DNA of 64,000 nucleotides from contig NZ_CP108442.1 in NCBI RefSeq assembly GCF_041435355.1, positions 4,278,001-4,342,000 on the forward strand, in the 5' to 3' direction. Shown piece by piece: positions 42,058-50,268 of this stretch; the stretch's first letter is position 1; each line of letters starts with the position of its first letter. The notes under the pieces were generated by a model, which worked only from the letters and a program-made list of their open reading frames with translations, was not told where the DNA came from and searched no databases. Source of the DNA: Streptomyces sp. NBC_01276. Lineage in GTDB: Bacteria > Actinomycetota > Actinomycetes > Streptomycetales > Streptomycetaceae. Made by a program: the position numbers and the translations under genes.

Positions 42058-43796
42058 CGGGGTTCTCCTGGGTGGGCGTTCGGGGGGACCTGCTGCTGCG
42101 GCGACTGCTGCGGCCAGGCCGGGACCGGCGTGGCGGCGCCGATGCCGTAGGGGTCGGGCGCGGGCCGCGGGGGCTGCGGCTGCGGCGCCCGCCCCTGCGG
42201 GGCTCCCCCGTACGGGGCCTGCGGGTGGGGCTGCTGCCCGTACGCGGCGCTCGCGTACTGCTGCCCGACGGTGACCCCCGGATGGGGCTGCTGCCCGGAG
42301 GGGGTCCCCGCGTGCGGTTGCTGCCCGGAGGGGGTCCCCGGGTACGGCTGCTGCGCGGAGGGGGCTCCCGGGTACGGCTGCCGCGGGTACGGGCCCGGGG
42401 CGGGCGGCTGCTGCCCGTACCCGGCCCCCGCGTACTGCTGCTGCCCGGGTGCGGCTCCCGCGTACGGGTCCTGGCCGTAGGGGCCCCGGCCGTAGGGGTC
42501 CTGGCCGTAGGGGTCCTGCGCGTACGGGTCCTCCGCGTACGGGTCGAGCGGGCGCGTGAAGACCGGGGCGGGCTCCTGCGCCCGTTCCCCGGCGGGGTCG
42601 CGCTCCGGCTCGGACTCGTCCGGCGGGAGTTCCGCGAGGTGCTCCAGCAGCACCTCGCCCTGCCCGTGGATGTTGCCGATGGCCACCAGAGAGGAGCTCT
42701 CCCCGAGGTGTCCCAGCAGCTCGTGCATGAACTCCTCGCCGTCGCGCTGGTCACCGCCGAGGTCGACGGCGCGGTCGCGCCACTCGGCCGGGATCGCGTC
42801 GATGGCGCTCTTCGCGGGGTGCCCGATCACGAACACCTTGTCCGGCCGCAGTTCGGGGACGATCGAGCCCATCTGGCCGTTGCGCTCGACCCGGTCGGGC
42901 CGGCAGTTGATCACCACGTTCAGCGGGCGGTCCACCGCGCCCAGGTCCAGCAGCTGGTTGATGTTCATCAGCGTGGACTCGGGGTCGTTCGCCGCGAAGA
43001 CGTTCGCGAAGCGCAGCCGCTTGCCGCCCGGCGCCAGGTACCGCTCGACCGACAGCACGCCGGGGTCCGGCGGGGCCTCGTACATGCCCTTCAGGGCCGT
43101 CGCCCGGTCGACGCCGAGGAGTTCGGCGACGGTGAGGGCGATCGCCACGTTCTCCTTGAAGGTGAACCAGCTGAACCCGCGCAGCTCCTCGTCCGAGACC
43201 GTGTCGGGGTCGGCGTAGACCAGCTCGCAGTCCCGGGCGTCCGCCTCCTCCTGGAGCACGTCGAACCGTTCCTTCTCGGCGGTGACGCAGATCCCGCCGT
43301 ACGGCATCGAGCGCGACAGGGAGCGTGCGATGTCGTCGAGGGTCGGGCCCATCTCGGCGACGTGGTCCTCGCGGACGTTGCACAGGACGCCGATGGTCGA
43401 CTGGATCAGCTTCGACTGGTTGATCTCCTGGAGCGCCGGCATGACCGCCATGCACTCCATGACCAGCGCGTCCGGCCGGTAGGCGGCGGCGCGCCGCACG
43501 ATGCCGATCTGCTCGACCACGTTGGCGATGCCGAACTTGCGGTAGACCGGCTCCTCGGTGGCGTCGGGGTGGATGAACCGGGCGGCCGTGCCGGTGGTCT
43601 TGGCCACCGTCGTCAGGCCGCCGCCGCGCAGCGCGCCCGCGCACAGCCGGGTGATGGAGCTCTTGCCGCGGATGCCGTTGACCAGCACCCGGTTCGGTAT
43701 CCGGTCCAGGTTGGAGAAGTGCCGGCGCTGCTCGACGATGCCCGCGACCAGCATGATCAGGCAGCAGACGAGCAGTACGCAGTAGAGGAAGAGCAC
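42054..43796 (-). CDS. pgsB: poly-gamma-glutamate synthase PgsB/CapB with long disordered tail
   Basis: This is a Mur-ligase-like, ATP-dependent amide ligase that polymerises glutamate through gamma-carboxyls. After an N-terminal membrane helix (residues 2-22) it has the P-loop VNGIRGKSSITRL and conserved TTGTAARFIHPD, VVEQIGIVRRAA, ALVMECMAVMPALQ and VLCNVREDHVAEMGPT. The ligase part ends near residue 410, the usual full length (~390-400). A tail of ~165 residues follows: repeats DPYAQDPYGQ and QQPYPGTPSG, rich in Pro, Gln, Gly and Tyr, predicted disordered. The gene begins six bases after the sensor gene and overlaps pgsC. Confidence 0.92.
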   Translation of the reverse strand: MLFLYCVLLVCCLIMLVAGIVEQRRHFSNLDRIPNRVLVNGIRGKSSITRLCAGALRGGGLTTVAKTTGTAARFIHPDATEEPVYRKFGIANVVEQIGIVRRAAAYRPDALVMECMAVMPALQEINQSKLIQSTIGVLCNVREDHVAEMGPTLDDIARSLSRSMPYGGICVTAEKERFDVLQEEADARDCELVYADPDTVSDEELRGFSWFTFKENVAIALTVAELLGVDRATALKGMYEAPPDPGVLSVERYLAPGGKRLRFANVFAANDPESTLMNINQLLDLGAVDRPLNVVINCRPDRVERNGQMGSIVPELRPDKVFVIGHPAKSAIDAIPAEWRDRAVDLGGDQRDGEEFMHELLGHLGESSSLVAIGNIHGQGEVLLEHLAELPPDESEPERDPAGERAQEPAPVFTRPLDPYAEDPYAQDPYGQDPYGRGPYGQDPYAGAAPGQQQYAGAGYGQQPPAPGPYPRQPYPGAPSAQQPYPGTPSGQQPHAGTPSGQQPHPGVTVGQQYASAAYGQQPHPQAPYGGAPQGRAPQPQPPRPAPDPYGIGAATPVPAWPQQSPQQQVPPNAHPGEPR

Positions 43797-43802
43797 GGCG
43801 GA

Positions 43803-46094
43803 TCAGTTCCTTCCGGCCGGCGCGGACGGCTGTCCGGCGGCCTGCTTGCGCTGCTGCTGTCGCTGCTGGAGCTGCTGCCGGATGATCTCCAGGCTGCGGG
43901 TGACGGCGCCGACCTCGTCGTGGTGGCGCGGGTAGAGGACCGTGCGCCGGTCGCCGTCGGCGAGGGCCTCGGCGCGCCGGGCCAGTTCGCGCAGCGGCGC
44001 GATCACGATGATCTGGAGCCAGCCCAGGCAGGCCGCGCCGACCGCGAAGCCGAGGAGTCCGGCGAGGACGGTGCGGTTCTGCAGGCTGTACTCCTGGATG
44101 GCCAGTCCCTTGGCGGACTGCCAGCTGACCACGGTCCACTTCAGGTCCCCGGCCGCGCCGCCGCCGGAGAACGGCGCGGCGGCGGCGATGACGTGGTCGC
44201 CGCCGCTGCGGTAGAGGACGCTGCCGGGCCGCGGGGCCATGCCGACCTTGAGGGCGGAGCCGTCGACGAGGGCGTCGAGGCGTGCGTCGTCGAGCTTCTG
44301 GAAGGCGCGGTAGCCGCCGTTGGAGGCGATGATCCGGTGCTTGGCGTCGACGACGCGGATCTCCCCGAGGCCGGGCCGCTTGAGGAGGGAGTTGAGGAAG
44401 TCGATACGCAGCTCGCCGACGACGGCCGTGCCCGCCTTGCCGGGGACGGGTGCCGTCGCGACGATCACCGGGCTCTTGCCGCGGTCGTCGAGGGCCACCG
44501 GGTCCTTGCGGGGCCCCTTGCCGTCGGCGTCCTTCGGGGTGCCGCCCGCCCGGGCGAGGATCTTGCCGGAGGGGTCCAGGACGTAGAGGGACTGGTAGCG
44601 CGCGTGTTCGTCGGCGGTGCGCTCCAGGACCGCGCTCATGTGCTCGGGGGTGGTGTCGCCGTCCATCGACGAGGCCACGGACAGCAGGTCGGCCTGGCCC
44701 TCGTTGAGGGCGCGGCGGACCCGGTCGTTGAGGGTGTCGGTGCGTTCGCGCTGGTCGTTGACCAGCTGCTGGGGTACGACGACGGCGTCCCCGGCGCGGT
44801 TGACGAGCAGGCCCAGCGGGAGGCACCACGCGAGGAGCAGGACCGCGCACAGGGCGAGGAGCGTACGGGCGCCCGTACGGCGTTTGCGGCGGGCGCGGGC
44901 GGCGGGCGCGGCCGGGGCGCCGTCGCGCAGCTGGACGCGCAGCCGTTCCAGGGCGGCGGCGATCCGGGCGGCCTCGGCGCCCCGGGGGACGGCCACGGGG
45001 CGGGTGAGGTCGCCCCGGGTGAGGCGGCGGCTGTCGAGGAAGAGGGCGATCAGCGGGCGCTGCACGGTGGCGACGAGCAGGGCCACGACCAGGGCGCCGA
45101 CCAGGAGCAGCGCGCCGGCCAGGACCATTCCGGCGAAGGCGTCGGAGGTGCGGGCCGGGTTCTGCGGCACGTTGACCATGGCGACGACGGTGAGGTCGAG
45201 GCTGGTGGCGGTGGTGCCGGCGCCCGCCTCGGATCCGGCGAGGCCCGCGTAACCGGCGGCGGCGCGGTCCCCGCCGGACTCGCCGCCCAGCAGGCTGCCG
45301 CTGACCCCGGGGAAGCCGCCGGAGCCGGGCTCCTTGGCGGTGAGGGGGTTGGCGCGGGTCTTCTTCGCGGCGGCCTTGGCGAAGGAGGCCAGCTGCTTGG
45401 TGTCGCGCTTGACGTCGGCGCGCTGGTTCTCGGCGACCATCTCGGGCTGGGGGATGCCGTCGCTGCTGAGGACGGCGCCGTCGGAGCCGACGACGGCGAT
45501 GGAGCGGAACCTGCCGAGGCTGATGCCGGGGAAGCGCAGGCTGCTGGAGGCCACCAGCAGTTGCTGGGGCTGGTCCTTCCAGTTGAGGAGGGACAGGGTC
45601 AGCAGCCGGGTCTCGCCGCCGGGCATCCTGACCATGCGGGGGGCCAGGCCGTCGGCGCCGGAGAGTTTCGTGCGGTCGATGGCGGTCAGCGGGAGGTTCT
45701 CGCCGCGGGCGGCGAGCAGCCGGCCGGAGCCGATCTCGACGACGCCGGTGCCGCGCCACTTCTGGTACACGCTGCCGATGCGGTCGAGGACGGCGTCGGG
45801 GGCGACGGGCTTGCCGGTGGAGAAGAGGGCCGCGGCCCGGTCGAGGTCGGTGACGCTCTCGTCCAGGGAGGCGCGCAGGGCGATCGCGCCGTCCTCGGCG
45901 AAGTGCTGCTGCGAGGTGAGCACGGCCTCGGGCAGCCGGTCCTCGTGGACGGTGCCGAGGCTGAACGCGGTGAACCCCGCCAGGGCGAGCAGCAGTACCG
46001 ACAGCACGGTGATCGGGGGCCTGATGCCACCGAGGAGTGACATGTCGGCCCTGCGGCGGGCCTTGCGCCGCCGCGTGGTGCGCGAAGCGGCCAC
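43803..46094 (-). CDS. double-sensor HAMP membrane protein in the PGA operon
   Basis: The 763-aa protein is built of two tandem units of membrane helix - extracytoplasmic cache/PDC-like sensor - membrane helix - HAMP-like segment. Helices lie near 28-48, 325-350, 415-435 and 660-680. HAMP-like stretches are at ~352-395 (RPLIALFLDSRRLTRGDLTRPV) and ~685-735 (APLRELARRAEALADGDRR). There is no kinase, cyclase or methyl-accepting domain; the C-terminus is a Gln-rich tail. It probably senses an external signal and acts by contact. Between capA and pgsB it may control polymer synthesis. The family is otherwise unrecognised. Confidence 0.75.
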   Translation of the reverse strand: MAASRTTRRRKARRRADMSLLGGIRPPITVLSVLLLALAGFTAFSLGTVHEDRLPEAVLTSQQHFAEDGAIALRASLDESVTDLDRAAALFSTGKPVAPDAVLDRIGSVYQKWRGTGVVEIGSGRLLAARGENLPLTAIDRTKLSGADGLAPRMVRMPGGETRLLTLSLLNWKDQPQQLLVASSSLRFPGISLGRFRSIAVVGSDGAVLSSDGIPQPEMVAENQRADVKRDTKQLASFAKAAAKKTRANPLTAKEPGSGGFPGVSGSLLGGESGGDRAAAGYAGLAGSEAGAGTTATSLDLTVVAMVNVPQNPARTSDAFAGMVLAGALLLVGALVVALLVATVQRPLIALFLDSRRLTRGDLTRPVAVPRGAEAARIAAALERLRVQLRDGAPAAPAARARRKRRTGARTLLALCAVLLLAWCLPLGLLVNRAGDAVVVPQQLVNDQRERTDTLNDRVRRALNEGQADLLSVASSMDGDTTPEHMSAVLERTADEHARYQSLYVLDPSGKILARAGGTPKDADGKGPRKDPVALDDRGKSPVIVATAPVPGKAGTAVVGELRIDFLNSLLKRPGLGEIRVVDAKHRIIASNGGYRAFQKLDDARLDALVDGSALKVGMAPRPGSVLYRSGGDHVIAAAAPFSGGGAAGDLKWTVVSWQSAKGLAIQEYSLQNRTVLAGLLGFAVGAACLGWLQIIVIAPLRELARRAEALADGDRRTVLYPRHHDEVGAVTRSLEIIRQQLQQRQQQRKQAAGQPSAPAGRN

Positions 46095-46159
46095 AGCGGG
46101 GTCCTTCCTGGAGGGGGCGGGGGAGGTGCGGGAGGGGAGGGGCGGGGGGACGTACGGGG

Positions 46160-47407
46160 TCAGTCCGGCAGCTCCCGCAGGGCGCGGAGTCCGTCCTTGG
46201 CGGCGCCGCGGTTGAGCAGGGTGCCCTGGGTGCGTTCGAAGGCCAGCCGGTAGCGGGCGCGCTGCTGCGGCAGGAGCGGCGCGTCGCCGCGCAGGGCCTC
46301 GGCGACGTCGACCAGGCGGTGGTCGCGCACGGGCTGCGCGGCCGCGGCGGCCGGGTCGGTGCCGGGGGCGGCCTGCGGGTCGGGCGGGATGTCGGTGAAG
46401 GTGGGCACGTAGCGGGCCCGCACGTCCCAGGTGCCGCCGCGTTCGGTGAACTCGAACCAGCCGATGGCGCCCTCTTCGGTCAGTCCGCCGGGCACGTCGT
46501 GGCGGGCGAGCTGGTTGCCGAGCCCGTAGGCGATCCAGGTGCCGCCGATCTTCTCCATCGGCTGGACGACGTGGCTGTGGTGGCCGATGACCAGGTTGAT
46601 CCCGGTCTCGCGGGCGATCCGGCGGGCCAGGTCCAGCTGCTGGTTGCTCGGGTCGGGCTGGTGCTCGCGGCCCCAGTGGATGGAGAGGACGACCACGTCG
46701 GCGCCGGCCGCGCGGGCCTTCTTCTCGGCGGCGGCGATGGCCTTGAAGCCGGTCAGGTTCGCCAGCCAGGGCTTGTCCGGGGGGAGGTCGTGCCCGTTGA
46801 AGCCGAAGGCGAAGGAGATCTGGGCGACCTTGACGCCCTTGACGTCCAGGATCAGGGGGGTGTCGGCCTCGGCCCGGCTGCGGGCGGAGCCGGTGTGGCG
46901 CAGGCCCTCGCGGTCGAGGGTGTCGAGGGTGCCGAAGACCCCTTCGGGGCCGTGGTCGAGGGTGTGGTTGGAGGCCGTGGAGCAGGTGTCGTAGCCGATG
47001 GCCTTGACCGTCTTGGCGATCTGCGGGGGGACGAGGAAGTCGGGGTAGGCCCGGAAGGGGCCGCCGGGGCTGCCGAGGACCGCCTCCATGTGGCAGATCC
47101 CGAGGTCGGCCCGGCTGATGACCGGCTTGACCCCCGCCATGATCCGGTCGAAGTCGTAGCCCTGGTGGCCGGCGGCCCGGGCGTCCCGGGCGGCCTGCTC
47201 GGTCAGCTGGGGGTGGATGAGGATGTCGCCCGCGGCGGCCACGGTGAAGGAACGGCCCCCGCCCGTGCCGCCCGTGCCGCTGCCGCCCGCCGGGCCGCGC
47301 TCCGTGCCGCCGAGGAGCCCGCAGCCCGCGAGCGAGAGGCTCAGCGGGAGGGCCAGCAGCGCGGCGCGCTTCCGGGAGGAGGCCGGGCGGACGGGGGCGA
47401 ATTTCAC
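46160..47407 (-). CDS. capA: CapA/PgsA-type poly-gamma-glutamate lipoprotein
   Basis: The 415-aa protein has a lipoprotein signal ending in SLAGC. A PGA_cap domain follows: a metallophosphatase-like fold with FTVAAAGDILIHPQL, NHTLDHGPEGVFGTLD, VLSIHWGREHQPDPS and IGHHSHVVQPMEKIGG, the usual metal-ligand motifs. CapA/PgsA is needed for polymer export or assembly at the membrane. GTG 47407 is used. It is the first gene of the minus-strand operon; only 17 bases separate it from the divergent gene, so its promoter must lie inside or overlap the neighbour's coding region. Confidence 0.88.
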   Translation of the reverse strand: MKFAPVRPASSRKRAALLALPLSLSLAGCGLLGGTERGPAGGSGTGGTGGGRSFTVAAAGDILIHPQLTEQAARDARAAGHQGYDFDRIMAGVKPVISRADLGICHMEAVLGSPGGPFRAYPDFLVPPQIAKTVKAIGYDTCSTASNHTLDHGPEGVFGTLDTLDREGLRHTGSARSRAEADTPLILDVKGVKVAQISFAFGFNGHDLPPDKPWLANLTGFKAIAAAEKKARAAGADVVVLSIHWGREHQPDPSNQQLDLARRIARETGINLVIGHHSHVVQPMEKIGGTWIAYGLGNQLARHDVPGGLTEEGAIGWFEFTERGGTWDVRARYVPTFTDIPPDPQAAPGTDPAAAAAQPVRDHRLVDVAEALRGDAPLLPQQRARYRLAFERTQGTLLNRGAAKDGLRALRELPD

Positions 47408-47424
47408 TCAGCTATTTTCGGCCA

Positions 47425-48486
47425 GTGACGACTGCGAGATTCACAAAAAACGTAACGATTGTTGCGATCATGTGCGTAGCGATCATGGCTGGGGTCGCTT
47501 ATGTCGCTTTCATGCCCTCTTATGTGGCCGAAAAGAGGCCTACGTCCATCCCTTCCCCTGTGGTCCCGGACACGGGTTTGCTGGAGAGGGTGACCCGATT
47601 CACCTCCGAATTCGGAGTGACGGGCGGCTATCGCGTACCGACGCGGGCGGAGCGGGATGCCGTCATGGAAGGGATATCGGCCCTTTTTGATGGGAATGTC
47701 GATAAAGCGCGTGCCCGCCTCGCCGACGTGGACTACCGCCTCGACACCTTCACCGACGGACCGGACGGCCGCCGCTTCGCCGAGGTCGCCGACGCGGCCG
47801 CCCGCCCCGGATCGGCGAACCGCGGCTGGGGCCGCGTCTACGTCGACCTCGGCGCGCCCCCGCGCTGGTCGGTCCAGGTCCCGCACCCCATCGCCGACCA
47901 GGACACCGAACGCCTCGGCGCGCAGGTGCTGCGCGGCGCCCCCGGCGGGGTCATGGTCCTGGCCGGGGCCCACCGCAAGGCGGGATCCGGATTCGGCGCC
48001 GACGCGGGCGGGGCCGAGGAGGAGGACACCGCCGCCTCCGGGGACGTGGCCGACATGGCCCACCGCACCGACTCCGTCTTCCACGCCGTGGTCACCGAGC
48101 TCACCCGCCGCGGCCTGCCCGGCATCCAGCTCCACGGGTTCGCCGACTCCTCCGCCCCCGCCGCCGGAGCCGTCGTCTCCACCGGGTCCGGCGACACGGC
48201 CGCCGCCGACGCGGAGCGGCTCGCCGCGACGCTGGAGGGCCGCGGGATCAGGCCGTGCCGGGCCTGGGCCGCGAACTGCCGCCTCTCGGGGCGGGGCAAC
48301 GAGCAGGGCCGGCTGGCCGCCGAGCGGGGTACCCGATTCCTCCACCTCGAACTGGCCCGCTCCGTGCGGGCCGACGCGGGCCGGCTGGCCGAGGTCGCCG
48401 GGGCGGTCGCGACCGTCACCGAGGGGTGGGCCGGTGAGGCGGTGAAGGCCCCGGACGCGGCGGGGGCCGCCACCCCGACGGGATGA
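47425..48486 (+). CDS. exported protein of unknown function, divergent from capA
   Basis: The 353-aa protein has an N-terminal membrane anchor or signal (residues ~9-30: VTIVAIMCVAIMAGVAYVAF) and an extracytoplasmic body. His/Asp/Glu-rich stretches VQVPHPIADQDTERLG, LAGAHR, ADMAHRTDSVFHAVV, IQLHGFAD and RFLHLELARSVR suggest a metal-dependent hydrolase. The closing 'LELARS' recalls N-formylglutamate-amidohydrolase-like enzymes. Because it is divergent from a PGA operon, a glutamyl-bond hydrolase is an attractive idea but unproven. The first ~270 bases are much lower in GC than the rest. Confidence 0.68.
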   Translation: MTTARFTKNVTIVAIMCVAIMAGVAYVAFMPSYVAEKRPTSIPSPVVPDTGLLERVTRFTSEFGVTGGYRVPTRAERDAVMEGISALFDGNVDKARARLADVDYRLDTFTDGPDGRRFAEVADAAARPGSANRGWGRVYVDLGAPPRWSVQVPHPIADQDTERLGAQVLRGAPGGVMVLAGAHRKAGSGFGADAGGAEEEDTAASGDVADMAHRTDSVFHAVVTELTRRGLPGIQLHGFADSSAPAAGAVVSTGSGDTAAADAERLAATLEGRGIRPCRAWAANCRLSGRGNEQGRLAAERGTRFLHLELARSVRADAGRLAEVAGAVATVTEGWAGEAVKAPDAAGAATPTG

Positions 48487-48555
48487 CGGCCCCTGCTGCT
48501 GCTGTGATCGTGCGGCTGTGCCGCGGTGTACCGTTTCTGCGCCGTGCCGTGCGGC

Positions 48556-50109
48556 CTACTGCGTGATGTCGTGGTCGTGACCCGGGCGCAGACCGCCGCC
48601 GTTGCCCGAGCCGGTGCTCGGCTTGGGGGTGACCGGCTGCGTCAGCGGGGCCAGGTCGTAGGCGTAGTGGCCGACCGCGTTCGCGATGACGTCGACGTTG
48701 ATGTCGAGCGCCTTCTGGTCGATGTTGTTGATGTCGTCGCCCTTGCCGTGGTAGTTCACGTCGTAGGCGACACCCGCCTGACCGCCGAACTTCGCGGCCT
48801 GCTCCGGGGTCTTGATGCCCTCGGCGCCCGTGTCCGTACCGCCGGAGGGGATCCCCGCCTCGATGAACGGGCCGTAGTCCGAGCGGCCGGTGAAGTCACT
48901 GCCCTCGTGCGGGATCTTCTGCGTGTCGAGGAAGTCGGTGATCTGCTTCTCCAGCTGCGCCGAACCCTCCGGGCCGGGGCCCGAGCCGACCTTGTCGGAG
49001 TCGTCGCCGTCGTAGACGAAGTAGGCGGCGTTCGGCGAGGCGATCATGTCGAAGTTCAGGTAGAGCTTGATCTGCTTCTTCTGCTCCGGCGTCAGCGAGG
49101 CGACGTACGCCTCCGAGCCGAGCAGGCCGAACTCCTCCGCCGACCACCAGGCGAACTTGACCTTGTTCTTGATCTTCGTCTGGCTGCTCGCCAGGCGCTG
49201 CGCGACCTGGAGGATGCCCGCCGAGCCGGAGCCGTTGTCGTTGATGCCGGGACCGGCCGCCACCGAGTCCAGGTGCGCGCCGAGGAAGACGGTGTTGTTC
49301 TCGTCGCCGCCCCGGGTCTCCGCGACCACGTTGAAGGTCTTGCGGTTCTCGCGCAGCTCGCGGAGGTCCAGGGTGACCGAAACCGGGCCGGCCGCCGCCT
49401 CGGCGGCCAGCTTCTCGCCCTCCGCCTGGGAGACGCCGCCGGTGGGGACCTTGCCCGCGTTCGCGTCGCCGAGGGTGCCGTTCAGGGCGCCCTCGGTGTT
49501 GTTGTAGATGATCGTGCCCACCGCGCCGGCCGCCGCCGCGTTCGCCTGCTTCACCGCGAAGGTGCAGCCGCCGCGCTTGACCAGCGCGATCTTTCCGGTG
49601 AAGGTGCCGGCCGCGAAGTCGCCGGGCTCGCAGCCGTTGCTGCCGTCGGCGTCGACCGGGGCGACCGCGAGCTGCGCGGTGACGCCCTCGGCCGGACCGC
49701 TGGCGGTGTACGTCATCAGCTTGATCGGGACGTCACGGCCGTCCGTGCCGTTGACCTTCAGCTTCTCGGAGATCGTCTCGACGTACACGAAGTCGAACTC
49801 GTTGCGCGTGACCTTGTACCCGGCCGCCTTGAGCACGGCCTCGACGTACTGGGCGGACTGGACGTGCCCCTTCGAGCCGGCGACGCGGGTGCCCTTGTTG
49901 TAGTCGGCGATCGACTGGAGGACCTTCAGGTGGTTGTTGGCACCCTTGCCGGTCGCCTCCTTGACCAGCTTCCTGGCCAGCGCGTCACCCTTGGCGGCAT
50001 CGCTCTGCGGGCTTGCGGTGGCACCGGCCGGGCCGGCGAGGAGGAGCGGTGAGACGAGGGCCGCGGCCGCCAGTGCGGCGGTTGCTGCGGCTATACGGCG
50101 AGAGGGCAT
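48556..50109 (-). CDS. secreted M28-family aminopeptidase
   Basis: The 517-aa preproprotein has a Sec signal (residues ~1-32, LSPLLLAGPAGATA-like end). It then has a PA domain (~130-230, EPGDFAAGTFTGKIALVKRGGCTF) inserted in an M28 peptidase. Zinc ligands and catalytic residues are GAHLDSV, INDNGSGS, SAEEFGLLGS (Glu-Glu), LNFDMI and NYHGKGDD. This is the SGAP-type leucine aminopeptidase group of Streptomyces exoenzymes. Start ATG 50109 has AAAGGACC upstream. A C-terminal Gly/His tail (GNGGGLRPGHDHDITQ) is variable. Confidence 0.9.
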   Translation of the reverse strand: MPSRRIAAATAALAAAALVSPLLLAGPAGATASPQSDAAKGDALARKLVKEATGKGANNHLKVLQSIADYNKGTRVAGSKGHVQSAQYVEAVLKAAGYKVTRNEFDFVYVETISEKLKVNGTDGRDVPIKLMTYTASGPAEGVTAQLAVAPVDADGSNGCEPGDFAAGTFTGKIALVKRGGCTFAVKQANAAAAGAVGTIIYNNTEGALNGTLGDANAGKVPTGGVSQAEGEKLAAEAAAGPVSVTLDLRELRENRKTFNVVAETRGGDENNTVFLGAHLDSVAAGPGINDNGSGSAGILQVAQRLASSQTKIKNKVKFAWWSAEEFGLLGSEAYVASLTPEQKKQIKLYLNFDMIASPNAAYFVYDGDDSDKVGSGPGPEGSAQLEKQITDFLDTQKIPHEGSDFTGRSDYGPFIEAGIPSGGTDTGAEGIKTPEQAAKFGGQAGVAYDVNYHGKGDDINNIDQKALDINVDVIANAVGHYAYDLAPLTQPVTPKPSTGSGNGGGLRPGHDHDITQ

Positions 50110-50190
50110 GAAGGTCCTTTCACGGCACGCGGTGCAATGGGGCGGGTGGTGGACGCACGTTAGGCACCAACCGGCCCCCCTCGCCAGGGT

Positions 50191-50214
50191 TTTCACTGCT
50201 TCCGGTTTGTGAAA
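50191..50214. promoter_or_regulatory. inverted repeat upstream of the aminopeptidase gene
   Basis: TTTCAC at 50191-50196 and GTGAAA at 50209-50214 form a perfect 6-bp inverted repeat with a 12-base spacer. It lies 82 bases ahead of the aminopeptidase start, in an AT-richer patch. The spacing of about two DNA turns fits a dimeric regulator. Factor unknown. Confidence 0.35.
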
Positions 50215-50268
50215 TCCGCATATCGGTGACTCTGCGCCGTCGAAATCCGGCCACCGTCCGAAGAGTGG

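Noticed and set aside
42072..46040. 1322-codon plus-strand frame opposite pgsB and the sensor gene
   Set aside because: Antisense shadow; the minus-strand proteins have recognisable domains, and this one has only repeats of Gly, Ala, Val and Glu.
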